Shown piece by piece: positions 1-5,731 of a stretch of 8,090 nucleotides of DNA. The stretch is from DATILI01 sp035476635. GTDB lineage: Bacteria > Pseudomonadota > Gammaproteobacteria > Burkholderiales > Burkholderiaceae_C. Made by a program: the position numbers and the translations under genes. Position 1 is the first letter of the stretch, and every line of letters begins with the position of its first letter. The stretch lies in the NCBI GenBank assembly GCA_035476635.1, contig DATILI010000205.1:1-8090 (forward strand), in the 5' to 3' direction. The notes below the pieces were generated by a model, which was not told the DNA's origin, did not search any database, and saw only the letters and a list, made by a program, of their open reading frames with translations.

Positions 1-1
1 C

Positions 2-295
2 GCCAAGACCTTCCGCATGCAGCCCGACGTGTATGCGGTGCAAGGCTATGACACCGGCCTGCTGTTGGCGCAAGGGGCCGCGGCGGTCAATGGCGACCTC
101 AACAACCGCCCGGCGCTGTACAAGGCCCTGGAGTCCGCCACGATCGATAGCCCGCGCGGCAAATGGACCATGAGCAAGTCACACAATCCGGTGCAGGACA
201 TGTACCTGCGCGTGGTCGAGAACAAGGAAAACAAGGTGATCGGCGTGGCCGCCAAGGCGCTGGCCGATTCGGGCGCCGGTTGCAAGATGGGTTGA
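2..295 (+). CDS. Branched-chain amino acid type ABC transporter substrate-binding protein, C-terminal fragment
   Basis: The reading frame is open from the window edge and ends in TGA at 293-295, giving about 97 C-terminal residues; the start lies outside the window. The segment with QGYDTG, then a charged helix (ALYKALESA), then PRGKWTMSKSHNPVQDMYLRV resembles the last lobe of periplasmic binding proteins of the Leu/Ile/Val and amide type (Peripla_BP_6 family), which capture a ligand in the periplasm for an ABC importer. In that family the stretch 'SPRG-W..s..HNPVQD.YLR' precedes the final strands. The lone Cys near the end fits other family members. The ligand cannot be told from this part. 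The gene is convergent with the hydrolase at 316-1191, with only 20 bp between the two stop codons. The family call is from recognition of the pattern and is fairly secure. Confidence 0.85.
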   Translation, partial: AKTFRMQPDVYAVQGYDTGLLLAQGAAAVNGDLNNRPALYKALESATIDSPRGKWTMSKSHNPVQDMYLRVVENKENKVIGVAAKALADSGAGCKMG

Positions 296-315
296 ATTCA
301 AGGCCGGGAGTCTCC

Positions 316-1191
316 CTACGAAAGTTCGGAAGCGTGCAAGTTCAGCTCCCGCGCCAGGAACGCCATGACGCTTCGATTGAACTGGGCGGGGTTGTCGCGA
401 TGCACGCCGTGCCCACTGTCTGCGATCTGCATCGTCTGGGCCTGCGGCATCAGTTGGGCCACCGCGGCAGTCGTGGCGCGATGCACGTCCAGCGTCCTGT
501 CGCCGTGCAGCAGCAGCGTGGGCACCCGCAGCGCCTGCATCGCTGCCTCGTCAAGTGCGGGGTAGGCATTGGAGGACAACGCCAGCGCGCGCATCGCCTC
601 GGCATTGCGAAGACGCCGTTCGCGTCCCGCGGGCGTGGATGCTTCGCCGGCCCCACTGCCGTTGATTCCTAGCGTGAGCATCCGGACGGCCTCCTCGGCC
701 TGTCCCGCAGAGAAGGCCGCATCGGATGGCCGGAGCACTTCGCGCTCGAAGCGCACGCGGGCCTCACGCCCCCCGGCAACCCGATCCGCGAAAGGAAGCA
801 CGGGCGGCTCGGTCAGCGCCAGCGCCCTGACCTTTTGCGGCCATGCCAGTGCCACTTGGAGCGCTGTGTAGGCACCATAGGACGTCCCCACCAGGACTGC
901 GGGCTCGGCCTCCCAGCCTTCGAGCAAAGAGGCCAGGTCCTGGGCCTCGGCCAGCACCGAATGGCCGGTGCTGTTGATCTGATTCCTGTTGGGGCTGCTG
1001 TAACGCCGGCTGTAGGTGAAGCACCGGAAGCGGGCGGTAAAGGCCTCCCATTGAGGCGCCCAGGACGTCCAGTCCCCCATTCCGCCGTGAACGAAAACCA
1101 GTGGCGGTCCCTCGCCTGCCTGGGCATAGTGGATCTCGATATCGCCGGGAATGACCATGCGCTGAAGCGCCAGTTGTTCAAGGCCCGCCAT
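316..1191 (-). CDS. Alpha/beta hydrolase
   Basis: This is a 291-residue protein with the full alpha/beta-hydrolase signature. The oxyanion-hole motif HGGMGD is at residues 35-40, the nucleophile elbow GTSYG at 102-106 puts Ser104 as nucleophile, HGD at 229-231 puts Asp231 as the likely acid, and DSGHG at 258-262 puts His261 as the base. YSRRYSS at 60-66 corresponds to the common 'YDRRG.G.S' strand-turn after the oxyanion motif. Residues about 130-205 form a variable cap. There is no signal peptide, so it is probably cytoplasmic. The start ATG (1191-1189) shares its A with the TGA of the upstream receptor gene, a TGATG junction that implies translational coupling in one operon. The substrate is unknown; an ester, lactone or thioester related to the receptor's ligand is an inference from the operon. 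Homologues include enol-lactonases and C-C hydrolases, so the class is secure and the reaction is not. Confidence 0.9.
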   Translation of the reverse strand: MAGLEQLALQRMVIPGDIEIHYAQAGEGPPLVFVHGGMGDWTSWAPQWEAFTARFRCFTYSRRYSSPNRNQINSTGHSVLAEAQDLASLLEGWEAEPAVLVGTSYGAYTALQVALAWPQKVRALALTEPPVLPFADRVAGGREARVRFEREVLRPSDAAFSAGQAEEAVRMLTLGINGSGAGEASTPAGRERRLRNAEAMRALALSSNAYPALDEAAMQALRVPTLLLHGDRTLDVHRATTAAVAQLMPQAQTMQIADSGHGVHRDNPAQFNRSVMAFLARELNLHASELS

Positions 1192-2162
1192 CAGTCGGCC
1201 TTGATCGTGGCCAGCAGAGGCTGCAGCCGCGCTTCCTCTTGCCGCAGGTACTTCACAAAGCCTTGCGGATCGCCGGCTTCGGCAACGATGCTGCCCGCCT
1301 TGAACTCGCCGTCGCGGTAGGCAGCGTCCGCGAGGACTTCGCGGACCGCCGCCTCCAGGCGCGCGGCGATGGGGGCGGGCAAGTTGGCGGGACCAAACAG
1401 ACCCGTCCAGAGATCGGCCGACACGCCTTTGACCGCCTTGCCTTCGTTGACCGTGGGAATCTGCGGCGCGGTCGGGTCACGGCGGTCCGAGATGATGCCC
1501 AGCGCCTTGAGCTTGCCGTCCCGGACCATCGGCAGCGCGGATGTCAGCGCGATGGTTCCGACCATCACCTGGCCACCGAGCAAGTCATTCAGCAGCGGGG
1601 CGCCGCCCTTGTAGACAACGTGCTGTATCTTGAAGCCTGCGGCGTCCGCCATCAGCGTGCCGCCGATGGTCTGCATCATCGCGGAGCCGGTCGCGCCGGA
1701 CAGCAGCGGCTCCTTGGCGCGCTTGGCCAGCGCCGCCAACTCGTCGACGTTGTTGGCCGGCAGGCTGGGATGGGCCACCAGTACCGTGCTGTTGAACGAC
1801 AGCTTGGCGATGGGCGTGAAGTCCTTGGACGAATAGCCGGACTTGAGCACGGCAGGCGCCACCAACATCTCGTTGACGGTCCCCAGCAGCAGGGTATAGC
1901 CGTCGGCCGGCGAACGCTGGACCTTCTTCGCCCCGATCGTGCCGGAAGCGCCGGGCACGTTTTCGACAACGATCGAACTGCCCAGGCGTTTGCCCAGTTC
2001 GACGGCGAGTGCGCGGCCGACCCGGTCCACCGCTGCGCCAGCTGGATAGGGAACGATCAGCGTGATCGGTTTGCCGGGATAGGCCTGGCTCCAGGCGGGC
2101 GGCGCCAGGGCTGCGGCCGCCAGGGCGATCAGCAGACGGCGTTGAAAGGCGGGGCGTTGCAT
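1191..2162 (-). CDS. Bug-family (tripartite tricarboxylate transporter) periplasmic substrate-binding protein
   Basis: The protein has 323 residues, the usual Bug/TctC length. Its N-terminus has a twin Arg (R8-R9) before a hydrophobic stretch (LLIALAAAALA), then AWSQA and the hallmark mature start YPGKPITLIVPYPAG with D36-like acidic position in AAVDRVGR. This suggests a Sec or Tat-like signal cut near residues 25-27. Further family landmarks are ENVPGASGTIGA, SPADGYTLLLGT and YKGGAPLLNDLLGGQ. Bug proteins bind carboxylates and related small anions in the periplasm; some feed TctAB-type permeases and others act in sensing. No TctA or TctB gene is visible here, so it may be an orphan receptor, which is common in Burkholderiales. 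An in-frame extension up to 2960 is antisense to the LysR gene and was rejected, because the signal peptide and an AAGGAGA ribosome binding site fix the start at 2162. It is cotranscribed with the hydrolase. Confidence 0.93.
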   Translation of the reverse strand: MQRPAFQRRLLIALAAAALAPPAWSQAYPGKPITLIVPYPAGAAVDRVGRALAVELGKRLGSSIVVENVPGASGTIGAKKVQRSPADGYTLLLGTVNEMLVAPAVLKSGYSSKDFTPIAKLSFNSTVLVAHPSLPANNVDELAALAKRAKEPLLSGATGSAMMQTIGGTLMADAAGFKIQHVVYKGGAPLLNDLLGGQVMVGTIALTSALPMVRDGKLKALGIISDRRDPTAPQIPTVNEGKAVKGVSADLWTGLFGPANLPAPIAARLEAAVREVLADAAYRDGEFKAGSIVAEAGDPQGFVKYLRQEEARLQPLLATIKAD

Positions 2163-2264
2163 GCGTGTCTCCTTGTGCTTGGTGATTCCACCAGTTTGAA
2201 GATGTCCCCTATAGGCGTCCAATCGGAAATCAACTCCTTCAATAGGCAGTGCCGATATCACCTC
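2163..2264. promoter_or_regulatory. Divergent control region between LysR regulator and receptor-hydrolase operon
   Basis: This is a 102-bp gap between divergent starts, the classic place for a LysR-type regulator to bind. It holds a perfect 8-bp palindrome CCTATAGG (2208-2215), whose minus-strand reading gives a possible -10 (TATAGG) for the receptor operon. The hexamer ATAGGC occurs twice in direct orientation (2211-2216 and 2242-2247, 31 bp apart). There is also a 6-bp inverted repeat, TTGAAG (2196-2201) and CTTCAA (2237-2242), that brackets the palindrome. No good -35 was seen for either direction, which fits activator-dependent promoters. Which of these the regulator binds is not decided by the sequence. 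Confidence 0.55.
2168..2174 (-). promoter_or_regulatory. Ribosome binding site of the Bug receptor gene
   Basis: On the minus strand AAGGAGA ends 5 bases before the ATG at 2162. It is a near-perfect Shine-Dalgarno sequence and decides the start codon over the long upstream extension of the same frame. Confidence 0.8.
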
Positions 2265-3209
2265 ATGGCAACCATGGAAATTTCCGCGACCACCTTGCGC
2301 AACCGCCTGTTGAACAGAGCCCGCCTGCGGCACTTGCACGTGTTCGTCAAGATTGCCGAGCTGCACACCGTCAAGCGGGCGTCCGACGCAGTGGGCATCA
2401 GCCAGCCAACTGCCACAGAGGCGCTGGCCGACCTGGAGCAGCTGCTTGAAGCCCCGTTGTTCCTGCGGCATTCCCGCGGCATGAGCCTGACCGCTGTCGG
2501 TGCCGCGCTGTTGCCGCTGGCACGCCGCACGCTGGGCCTCATCGACGACACGGCGACGCAGGCGGCGGCGCTGGTCCAAGGCTCCAACACAGTGGTGCGT
2601 GTTGCAGCCATCTCGGCGGCGATCGGCGGCCCATTGGGCCGGGCTGTGCCGCAATTCGTCCGGAAGTACCCCGATGTGCTGGTCCAGCTTCAAGAGGCGG
2701 ACGCAGCGCGGCAGGAGGCCCTGGTCGCCGATGGCGATGTGGACTGCGCCGTTTGCCGCATCCCGGCGGTACTTCCGCAGGGCTGGTTCTTTACGCCCCT
2801 GTGGAATGACCGTTTTGCCATCATCGCCGGGCCCGGCCATCCCTTGGCCCGCAGGCGACGAGTTGGCATGGACGACCTTCTTGCCGCCACCTGGCTGGTG
2901 ACGCCGACCTCGATCGCAGCACGGGCAGCATTTGATGCCTTCTTCGCGCAGGCCCCGCACAGCGTACGCAAATACAACGTCGTCACCGCCTCAGCAACCA
3001 TGGTTTGGAACTTGCTGACGCAGGAGCGGCTCCTGGCGCTGCTGCCGTTGAGCATGGTTGAACGATTTGTCGCTTCAGGCCAGCTTGTCGAGATCGTTTG
3101 GCCAAAGCACCTTCCGTTTCGCGAGATCGGGGTCTTGGCGCCGGAAGAAGGTCACGGCCCGGCGCTGGATCGCTTCGTCGATTTCCTGTGCCGGTTTGCA
3201 ACGAAGTGA
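2265..3209 (+). CDS. LysR-type transcriptional regulator
   Basis: The protein has 314 residues if started at ATG 2265, or 311 from ATG 2274; neither has a clear Shine-Dalgarno sequence, and an upstream open extension is antisense to the receptor gene and not credible. Residues about 20-79 form the N-terminal winged helix-turn-helix (LRHLHVFVKIAELHTVKRAS, then GISQPTATEALADLEQLL, then PLFLRHSRGMSLTAVG), closely matching the LysR HTH consensus. The rest is the two-lobed effector domain, with VRVAAISAAIGG opening the first strand and FAIIAGPGHPLA in the middle. It is transcribed away from the receptor-hydrolase operon and most likely controls it in response to the imported or hydrolysed compound, as is usual for LysR genes in this layout. 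It may also repress its own gene. The effector is unknown. Confidence 0.92.
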   Translation: MATMEISATTLRNRLLNRARLRHLHVFVKIAELHTVKRASDAVGISQPTATEALADLEQLLEAPLFLRHSRGMSLTAVGAALLPLARRTLGLIDDTATQAAALVQGSNTVVRVAAISAAIGGPLGRAVPQFVRKYPDVLVQLQEADAARQEALVADGDVDCAVCRIPAVLPQGWFFTPLWNDRFAIIAGPGHPLARRRRVGMDDLLAATWLVTPTSIAARAAFDAFFAQAPHSVRKYNVVTASATMVWNLLTQERLLALLPLSMVERFVASGQLVEIVWPKHLPFREIGVLAPEEGHGPALDRFVDFLCRFATK

Positions 3210-3353
3210 CAGTTCAGCGGGTGCGTTCGTTGGAGTCAATCAACGATCAAGATCGAACCCAAGCTCGGCCGGGTAGCTGCGCTAAAGCGTTGCCTTTGCG
3301 GCGGACGCCGTCAAGCAGCATGATTGATGGCGAGCTTCAGCGCCACGCGGTTG

Positions 3354-3722
3354 TCAGAACACGTGACGAACGCCGAGATCCAATCCGCGCCACGATGTGT
3401 TGGCCACGCGACGTAGCCCACGGCGAGCTGATCTGCGCGGCGCCCCGTGGCGGAGTTGTCCTTCACCTTCGTGTAGGACACCGGCGCGTACCCAGGCCCT
3501 GCCGACACCTGCGCGCCCAGCATCCAGCCGTTCGAACGATTCGGTGCTGCGACGACTCCCTTGTCGTCGCGAAAGCTTGCACCATCGCCTTGATGGTCCC
3601 AAATTCGTAGCTGGCGCCGCCGTTGGTGGTGCGCCCCATGTCTTGGAGATCAGGCTCACCGTCGAGCGCCGGTTGAAGGTCAGTCCGCCACCGGCGGTTC
3701 CCGCCGTGACGTTGTCGCCGTC
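3354..3722 (-). pseudogene. Degenerate Gram-negative porin (deletions and frameshifts)
   Basis: Porin-like peptides appear in order on the minus strand, but in three different frames. First comes TAGTAGGGLTFNRRSTVSL (about 3704-3650), like residues 93-120 of the intact porin next door. Next is NGGASYEFGTIKAMVQAF (about 3624-3571). After a one-base shift near 3572 the frame reads RDDKGVVAAPNRSNGW and then MLGAQVSAGPGYAPVSYTK, KVKDN and ADQLAVGYV (about 3571-3410). Last comes LDLGVRHVF with TAG at 3354-3356 (3383-3354), the canonical porin C-terminus with terminal Phe. Compared with a full porin of about 370 residues, the signal peptide and first 90 or so codons, roughly 100 central codons and some 35-40 codons before the end are missing. 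The gene cannot make a barrel. It is a different subfamily from the intact porin, so it is not a simple recent duplicate. Confidence 0.8.
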
Positions 3723-3750
3723 CACGCTGTGCCACCTGTTGATTTTAACC

Positions 3751-3770
3751 ACTTACCGGGCGGCAAGTAA
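3751..3770. promoter_or_regulatory. Palindromic operator candidate, copy 1
   Basis: ACTTACCGGGCGGCAAGTAA is an imperfect inverted repeat (half-sites ACTTACCG and CGGCAAGT). It differs from the sequence at 3943-3962 by one central base out of 20. It lies only 2 bp past the -10 of a strong minus-strand promoter, so it would cover the transcription start, the classic position for a repressor. The form (short arms, GC core, about 18-20 bp) resembles TetR-family operators, but no TetR gene is in the window. Confidence 0.6.
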
Positions 3771-3772
3771 TC

Positions 3773-3801
3773 ACTATAGCGGTTGAACCGAGGAGTGGCA
3801 A
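3773..3801 (-). promoter_or_regulatory. Sigma-70 promoter candidate pointing into the porin pseudogene
   Basis: On the minus strand, TTGCCA (3801-3796) and TATAGT (3778-3773) are separated by exactly 17 bases. Each hexamer matches the sigma-70 consensus at 5 of 6 positions. Transcription would start near 3766, inside the palindrome at 3751-3770, and run into the porin pseudogene. The pseudogene's homology begins about 45 bp further on, already at porin residue 90 or so. The promoter may therefore have been brought close to it by a deletion. Confidence 0.6.
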
Positions 3802-3827
3802 GTTCGGGATGAAAAATCATGCATGTG

Positions 3828-3841
3828 ATGTTGATCAACAT
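3828..3841. promoter_or_regulatory. Perfect 14-bp palindrome, possible regulator site
   Basis: ATGTTGATCAACAT is a perfect inverted repeat in the AT-rich part of the gap between the pseudogene and the intact porin. An ATCA-N6-TGAT dyad (3816-3829) abuts it. It resembles half of an FNR/ANR box (TTGAT, then ATCAA) but lacks the 4-base spacer, so that assignment is not supported. It lies about 210 bp upstream of the porin start. Function unknown. Confidence 0.35.
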
Positions 3842-3942
3842 GGATGAATATTCCTTGGAAGTTTGGTCAGGCAGGAGGCATCATCGCTTCCGGTCAAGAA
3901 ACACCTGATGCACCTTATCCATCGGCACACTCAGGCCCAAGA

Positions 3943-3962
3943 ACTTACCGGCCGGCAAGTAA
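3943..3962. promoter_or_regulatory. Palindromic operator candidate, copy 2, upstream of the intact porin
   Basis: ACTTACCGGCCGGCAAGTAA is an 18-bp inverted repeat (3943-3960) with a single mismatched pair. It is identical to copy 1 except at one central position. It lies 90 bp before the porin ATG, where a repressor could block the porin promoter. No convincing -35/-10 pair was seen around this copy on the plus strand. Two matching sites 192 bp apart suggest that one regulator controls both directions, perhaps by looping. Confidence 0.6.
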
Positions 3963-4052
3963 GCTCGACCGTGAAGCAGCAAGGCCGCGATCAAGGACGC
4001 AGGTCCGGGCGCGCGCCAATTTTGAAATTTCCAAAATGAAGAGGACACCGCT

Positions 4053-5183
4053 ATGAATTCGAGAACTGACAGGAGCAACGGCTTGACGATCGCGGCGCTG
4101 CTGTGCGCCACCGCATCGGCACATGCGCAAACCACGCCCGCCCCCAGTCCGTCCACGGTCACCATTTACGGCTTGCTCGATGTGAGCGTCGCGCACGCCA
4201 CCACACCCGGCGGCCGTATCGTCAAGATGGACAGTGGCCATGCCAATGGGTCGCGACTTGGATTCCGCGGAAGCGAAGACCTGGGCGGCGGCCTTCGAGC
4301 CAATTTCCTTCTCGAGTCCGGCATCAACGTCGATAGCGGTGGCCTCGGCCAGAACCAGGGTGCGGGCGCCAAAATGTTTGGGCGCGGCGCGTACGTCGGC
4401 CTGTCGGGCGGCTTCGGCGAAGTGCGCCTGGGCCGCACGCTGGTCACCATCTCTTCGGAGGCCCAGGCGGCGGGCGACGCATTCGGCCTTGGGGGCAGCG
4501 GCAACGTACAAGGAATCCAGCCCGCCACGGGCCGCTCAAACAACACTGTCTGGTATCAATCGCCGAAGTTCGGTCCTGTGACTGCCAAGCTGTCGTACTC
4601 GGCGGGCGAGCAGGCCAACGGTTCGGGCAATCACAGCGCCGCCGGTCTCTTTTATGCGCAAGGCCCCTTCAGCGCCGCGGCCGCCTACACGGGCATGCGC
4701 CACCCCACGGACCAGAGCCATGTGCGCTGGATCAACACGGGCGCAGCCTATGACTTCGGCGCTTTCAAACTCTTCGGTACCCTCGCGACATTCAAGAACC
4801 CGAGTGCCGCGATCACACCTGCGGTGCATGCGGCGCTTGACGGCGTCGTGCAGCTTGCGGGCGTCCCGACGGCCGTGGGCTACTACGCGGGTCAGGACGA
4901 CAGGAGCGTCTCGATCGGCGCGTCCGCGCCAGTGGGGCCCGGCGTCGTTCTCGTGCAGGTGGTGAAGGTGAATGATCGCGGGCCACTCGATCGCGACGCG
5001 ACGCAATTCGGTGTTCAGTACATGTACTCGCTGTCCAAGCGGACTGCGTTGTATACGGGCTGGGGAAAAGTCAAAAACCGCAACGGTGGATCCTATGCGC
5101 TGACCGGCGCAACCTCACAGGCTGGTCTCGACGCCGGTGGTAACAGTTCCGCCTTGCATTTGGGAATCCGGCACGCGTTCTGA
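4053..5183 (+). CDS. Gram-negative trimeric porin (Omp32-like, Porin_4 family)
   Basis: The protein has 376 residues. The signal peptide has a positively charged start, a hydrophobic core LTIAALLCATA and probable cleavage after AHA (residue 25). The first barrel strand is VTIYGLLDVSV (36-46), followed by the family blocks SRLGFRGSEDLGGGL (67-81), FLLESG (85-90), FGRGAYVGLSGGFGEVRLGR (109-128), GAAYDFGAFKL (230-240) and YMYSLSKRTALYTGW (323-337). It ends in GIRHAF (371-376) with the terminal Phe read by the BAM machinery. It should form a 16-stranded outer-membrane channel for small, often anionic, solutes. The start is supported by AAGAGGA at 4039-4045, about 7 bases before the ATG. A palindromic operator candidate lies 90 bp upstream, so it is probably under regulator control. 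It reads intact, unlike the porin remnant on the other side of the control region. Confidence 0.93.
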   Translation: MNSRTDRSNGLTIAALLCATASAHAQTTPAPSPSTVTIYGLLDVSVAHATTPGGRIVKMDSGHANGSRLGFRGSEDLGGGLRANFLLESGINVDSGGLGQNQGAGAKMFGRGAYVGLSGGFGEVRLGRTLVTISSEAQAAGDAFGLGGSGNVQGIQPATGRSNNTVWYQSPKFGPVTAKLSYSAGEQANGSGNHSAAGLFYAQGPFSAAAAYTGMRHPTDQSHVRWINTGAAYDFGAFKLFGTLATFKNPSAAITPAVHAALDGVVQLAGVPTAVGYYAGQDDRSVSIGASAPVGPGVVLVQVVKVNDRGPLDRDATQFGVQYMYSLSKRTALYTGWGKVKNRNGGSYALTGATSQAGLDAGGNSSALHLGIRHAF

Positions 5184-5192
5184 TCCTGCCGA

Positions 5193-5209
5193 TGGGCGGC
5201 GTTCGCCCA
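5193..5209 (+). terminator. Hairpin after the porin gene, possible terminator
   Basis: TGGGCG (5193-5198) and CGCCCA (5204-5209) form a 6-bp perfect stem with a 5-base loop, starting 9 bases after the porin stop codon. There is no T-tract, so it is not a standard intrinsic terminator. It could protect the 3' end or act with Rho. Confidence 0.4.
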
Positions 5210-5270
5210 AGACTGAGGGCGAGATTGACTTGGTGCGGCACCAGACAGACCGTCGCTTGCCGAACTGAGA

Positions 5271-5313
5271 CGATCTCGGCGAGCCAACCTGTGAGCTGGC
5301 CCCCAGGAGATCG
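5271..5313 (+). promoter_or_regulatory. Inverted repeat able to mask the ribosome binding site of the 5316 gene
   Basis: CGATCTC (5271-5277) is exactly complementary to GAGATCG (5307-5313). The second arm overlaps the Shine-Dalgarno AGGAGA (5305-5310) and reaches within 2 bases of the GTG start. Inside the loop, GCCA (5283-5286) can pair with TGGC (5297-5300), giving a stacked stem. If this forms in the mRNA it would lower translation of the small gene. A separate 13-bp palindrome, TGGTGCGGCACCA, lies at 5231-5243. No known riboswitch or thermometer class is recognised. Confidence 0.35.
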
Positions 5314-5315
5314 CT

Positions 5316-5603
5316 GTGAAGAATTTACTGCCCGAGCAGCCCAGGTCGCGCAACGTCATCGTCACCGGTGACGTCAGCTACCGTGCGGGCGATGGTGTAC
5401 GACTGCCGATCCGCCACGGCCTATGTGAGATGGAGCAATCTCGTACCGATGTAACTCTGGGCTGGCAGGACGGGAAGAACCGTCTGTCCGCAGTGATGCC
5501 GCAAGGCGAATTCAGACGTTACCTCAGAGAGGGCGCGGTGCACTACGAGACGGTCGACGAAGCGGCATCAACCGAACCCAGTTCGGAGCGGGAAATGCAG
5601 TAA
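5316..5603 (+). CDS. Small hypothetical protein, 95 aa
   Basis: I do not recognise this protein. It starts at GTG 5316, five bases after a good AGGAGA ribosome binding site (5305-5310), and ends in TAA. It is soluble-looking and charged, with no signal peptide or membrane segment. A run of likely beta strands (NVIVTGDVSYRAG, RTDVTLGWQDG, RLSAVMP) is followed by a short helix-like EFRRYLREG and an acidic, disordered-looking tail rich in E, S and T. This would suit a small beta-sandwich or SH3-like fold, but that is a guess. There is a single Cys (CEMEQ). It stands alone, 132 bp after the porin and 128 bp before the DUF805 gene. The good ribosome binding site and the absence of a competing frame argue that it is real. 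Confidence 0.6.
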   Translation: MKNLLPEQPRSRNVIVTGDVSYRAGDGVRLPIRHGLCEMEQSRTDVTLGWQDGKNRLSAVMPQGEFRRYLREGAVHYETVDEAASTEPSSEREMQ

Positions 5604-5636
5604 CGGCTGCGCTGGCGCTGATACGCTTTGAAATCT

Positions 5637-5654
5637 GTGAAACCAGTGAAACCA
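5637..5654 (+). repeat. Two tandem copies of GTGAAACCA
   Basis: The 9-mer GTGAAACCA is repeated head to tail without a break (5637-5645 and 5646-5654) in the gap between the 95-aa gene and the DUF805 gene. The second copy runs into the stem of the hairpin at 5652-5665. It may be a slippage product with no role. Confidence 0.6.
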
Positions 5655-5665
5655 GCGCGTGCTGG
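5652..5665 (+). terminator. Hairpin with short T run, weak terminator candidate
   Basis: CCAGC (5652-5656) and GCTGG (5661-5665) form a stem with a GCGT loop and are followed by CTTT. The stem is only 5 bp and the T run 3 bases. It lies about 50 bp after the stop of the 95-aa gene, a sensible place for a terminator, but the signal is weak. Confidence 0.35.
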
Positions 5666-5731
5666 CTTTGCGCAGGCCTGACTCCTAAGATCAGCGGCGG
5701 GAATTTGCCCTGACTGTCGAGGAGTATTCGA

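Noticed and set aside
306..316. GGGAG-T-CTCCC palindrome between the convergent stops, as a two-way terminator
   Set aside because: The stem is 5 bp with almost no loop and there is no T run on either side. Too weak to call.
163..672. Plus-strand 169-codon open frame over the end of the binding protein and the hydrolase
   Set aside because: It is a shadow of two well-supported genes, with no motif or ribosome binding site.
2163..2960. N-terminal extension of the Bug receptor on the minus strand
   Set aside because: It is antisense to the LysR gene, while the signal peptide and a strong ribosome binding site fix the start at 2162.
1239..3209. Very long open frame on the plus strand (656 codons) running through the receptor gene into the LysR gene
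   Set aside because: Only the last 314 codons are LysR-like. The rest is antisense to the receptor gene, has no family-like sequence and is a usual result of high GC content.
3244..3255. CGATC-AA-GATCG inverted repeat after the LysR gene, as a terminator
   Set aside because: The loop is only 2 bases, there is no T run, and GATC-containing repeats of this size are expected by chance.
3828..3841. FNR/ANR box
   Set aside because: TTGAT and ATCAA halves overlap instead of being separated by 4 bases.
3844..4056. 70-codon open frame just before the porin
   Set aside because: It covers the operator candidate, has no recognisable sequence, lacks a good ribosome binding site and overlaps the porin start. 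Better read as control DNA.
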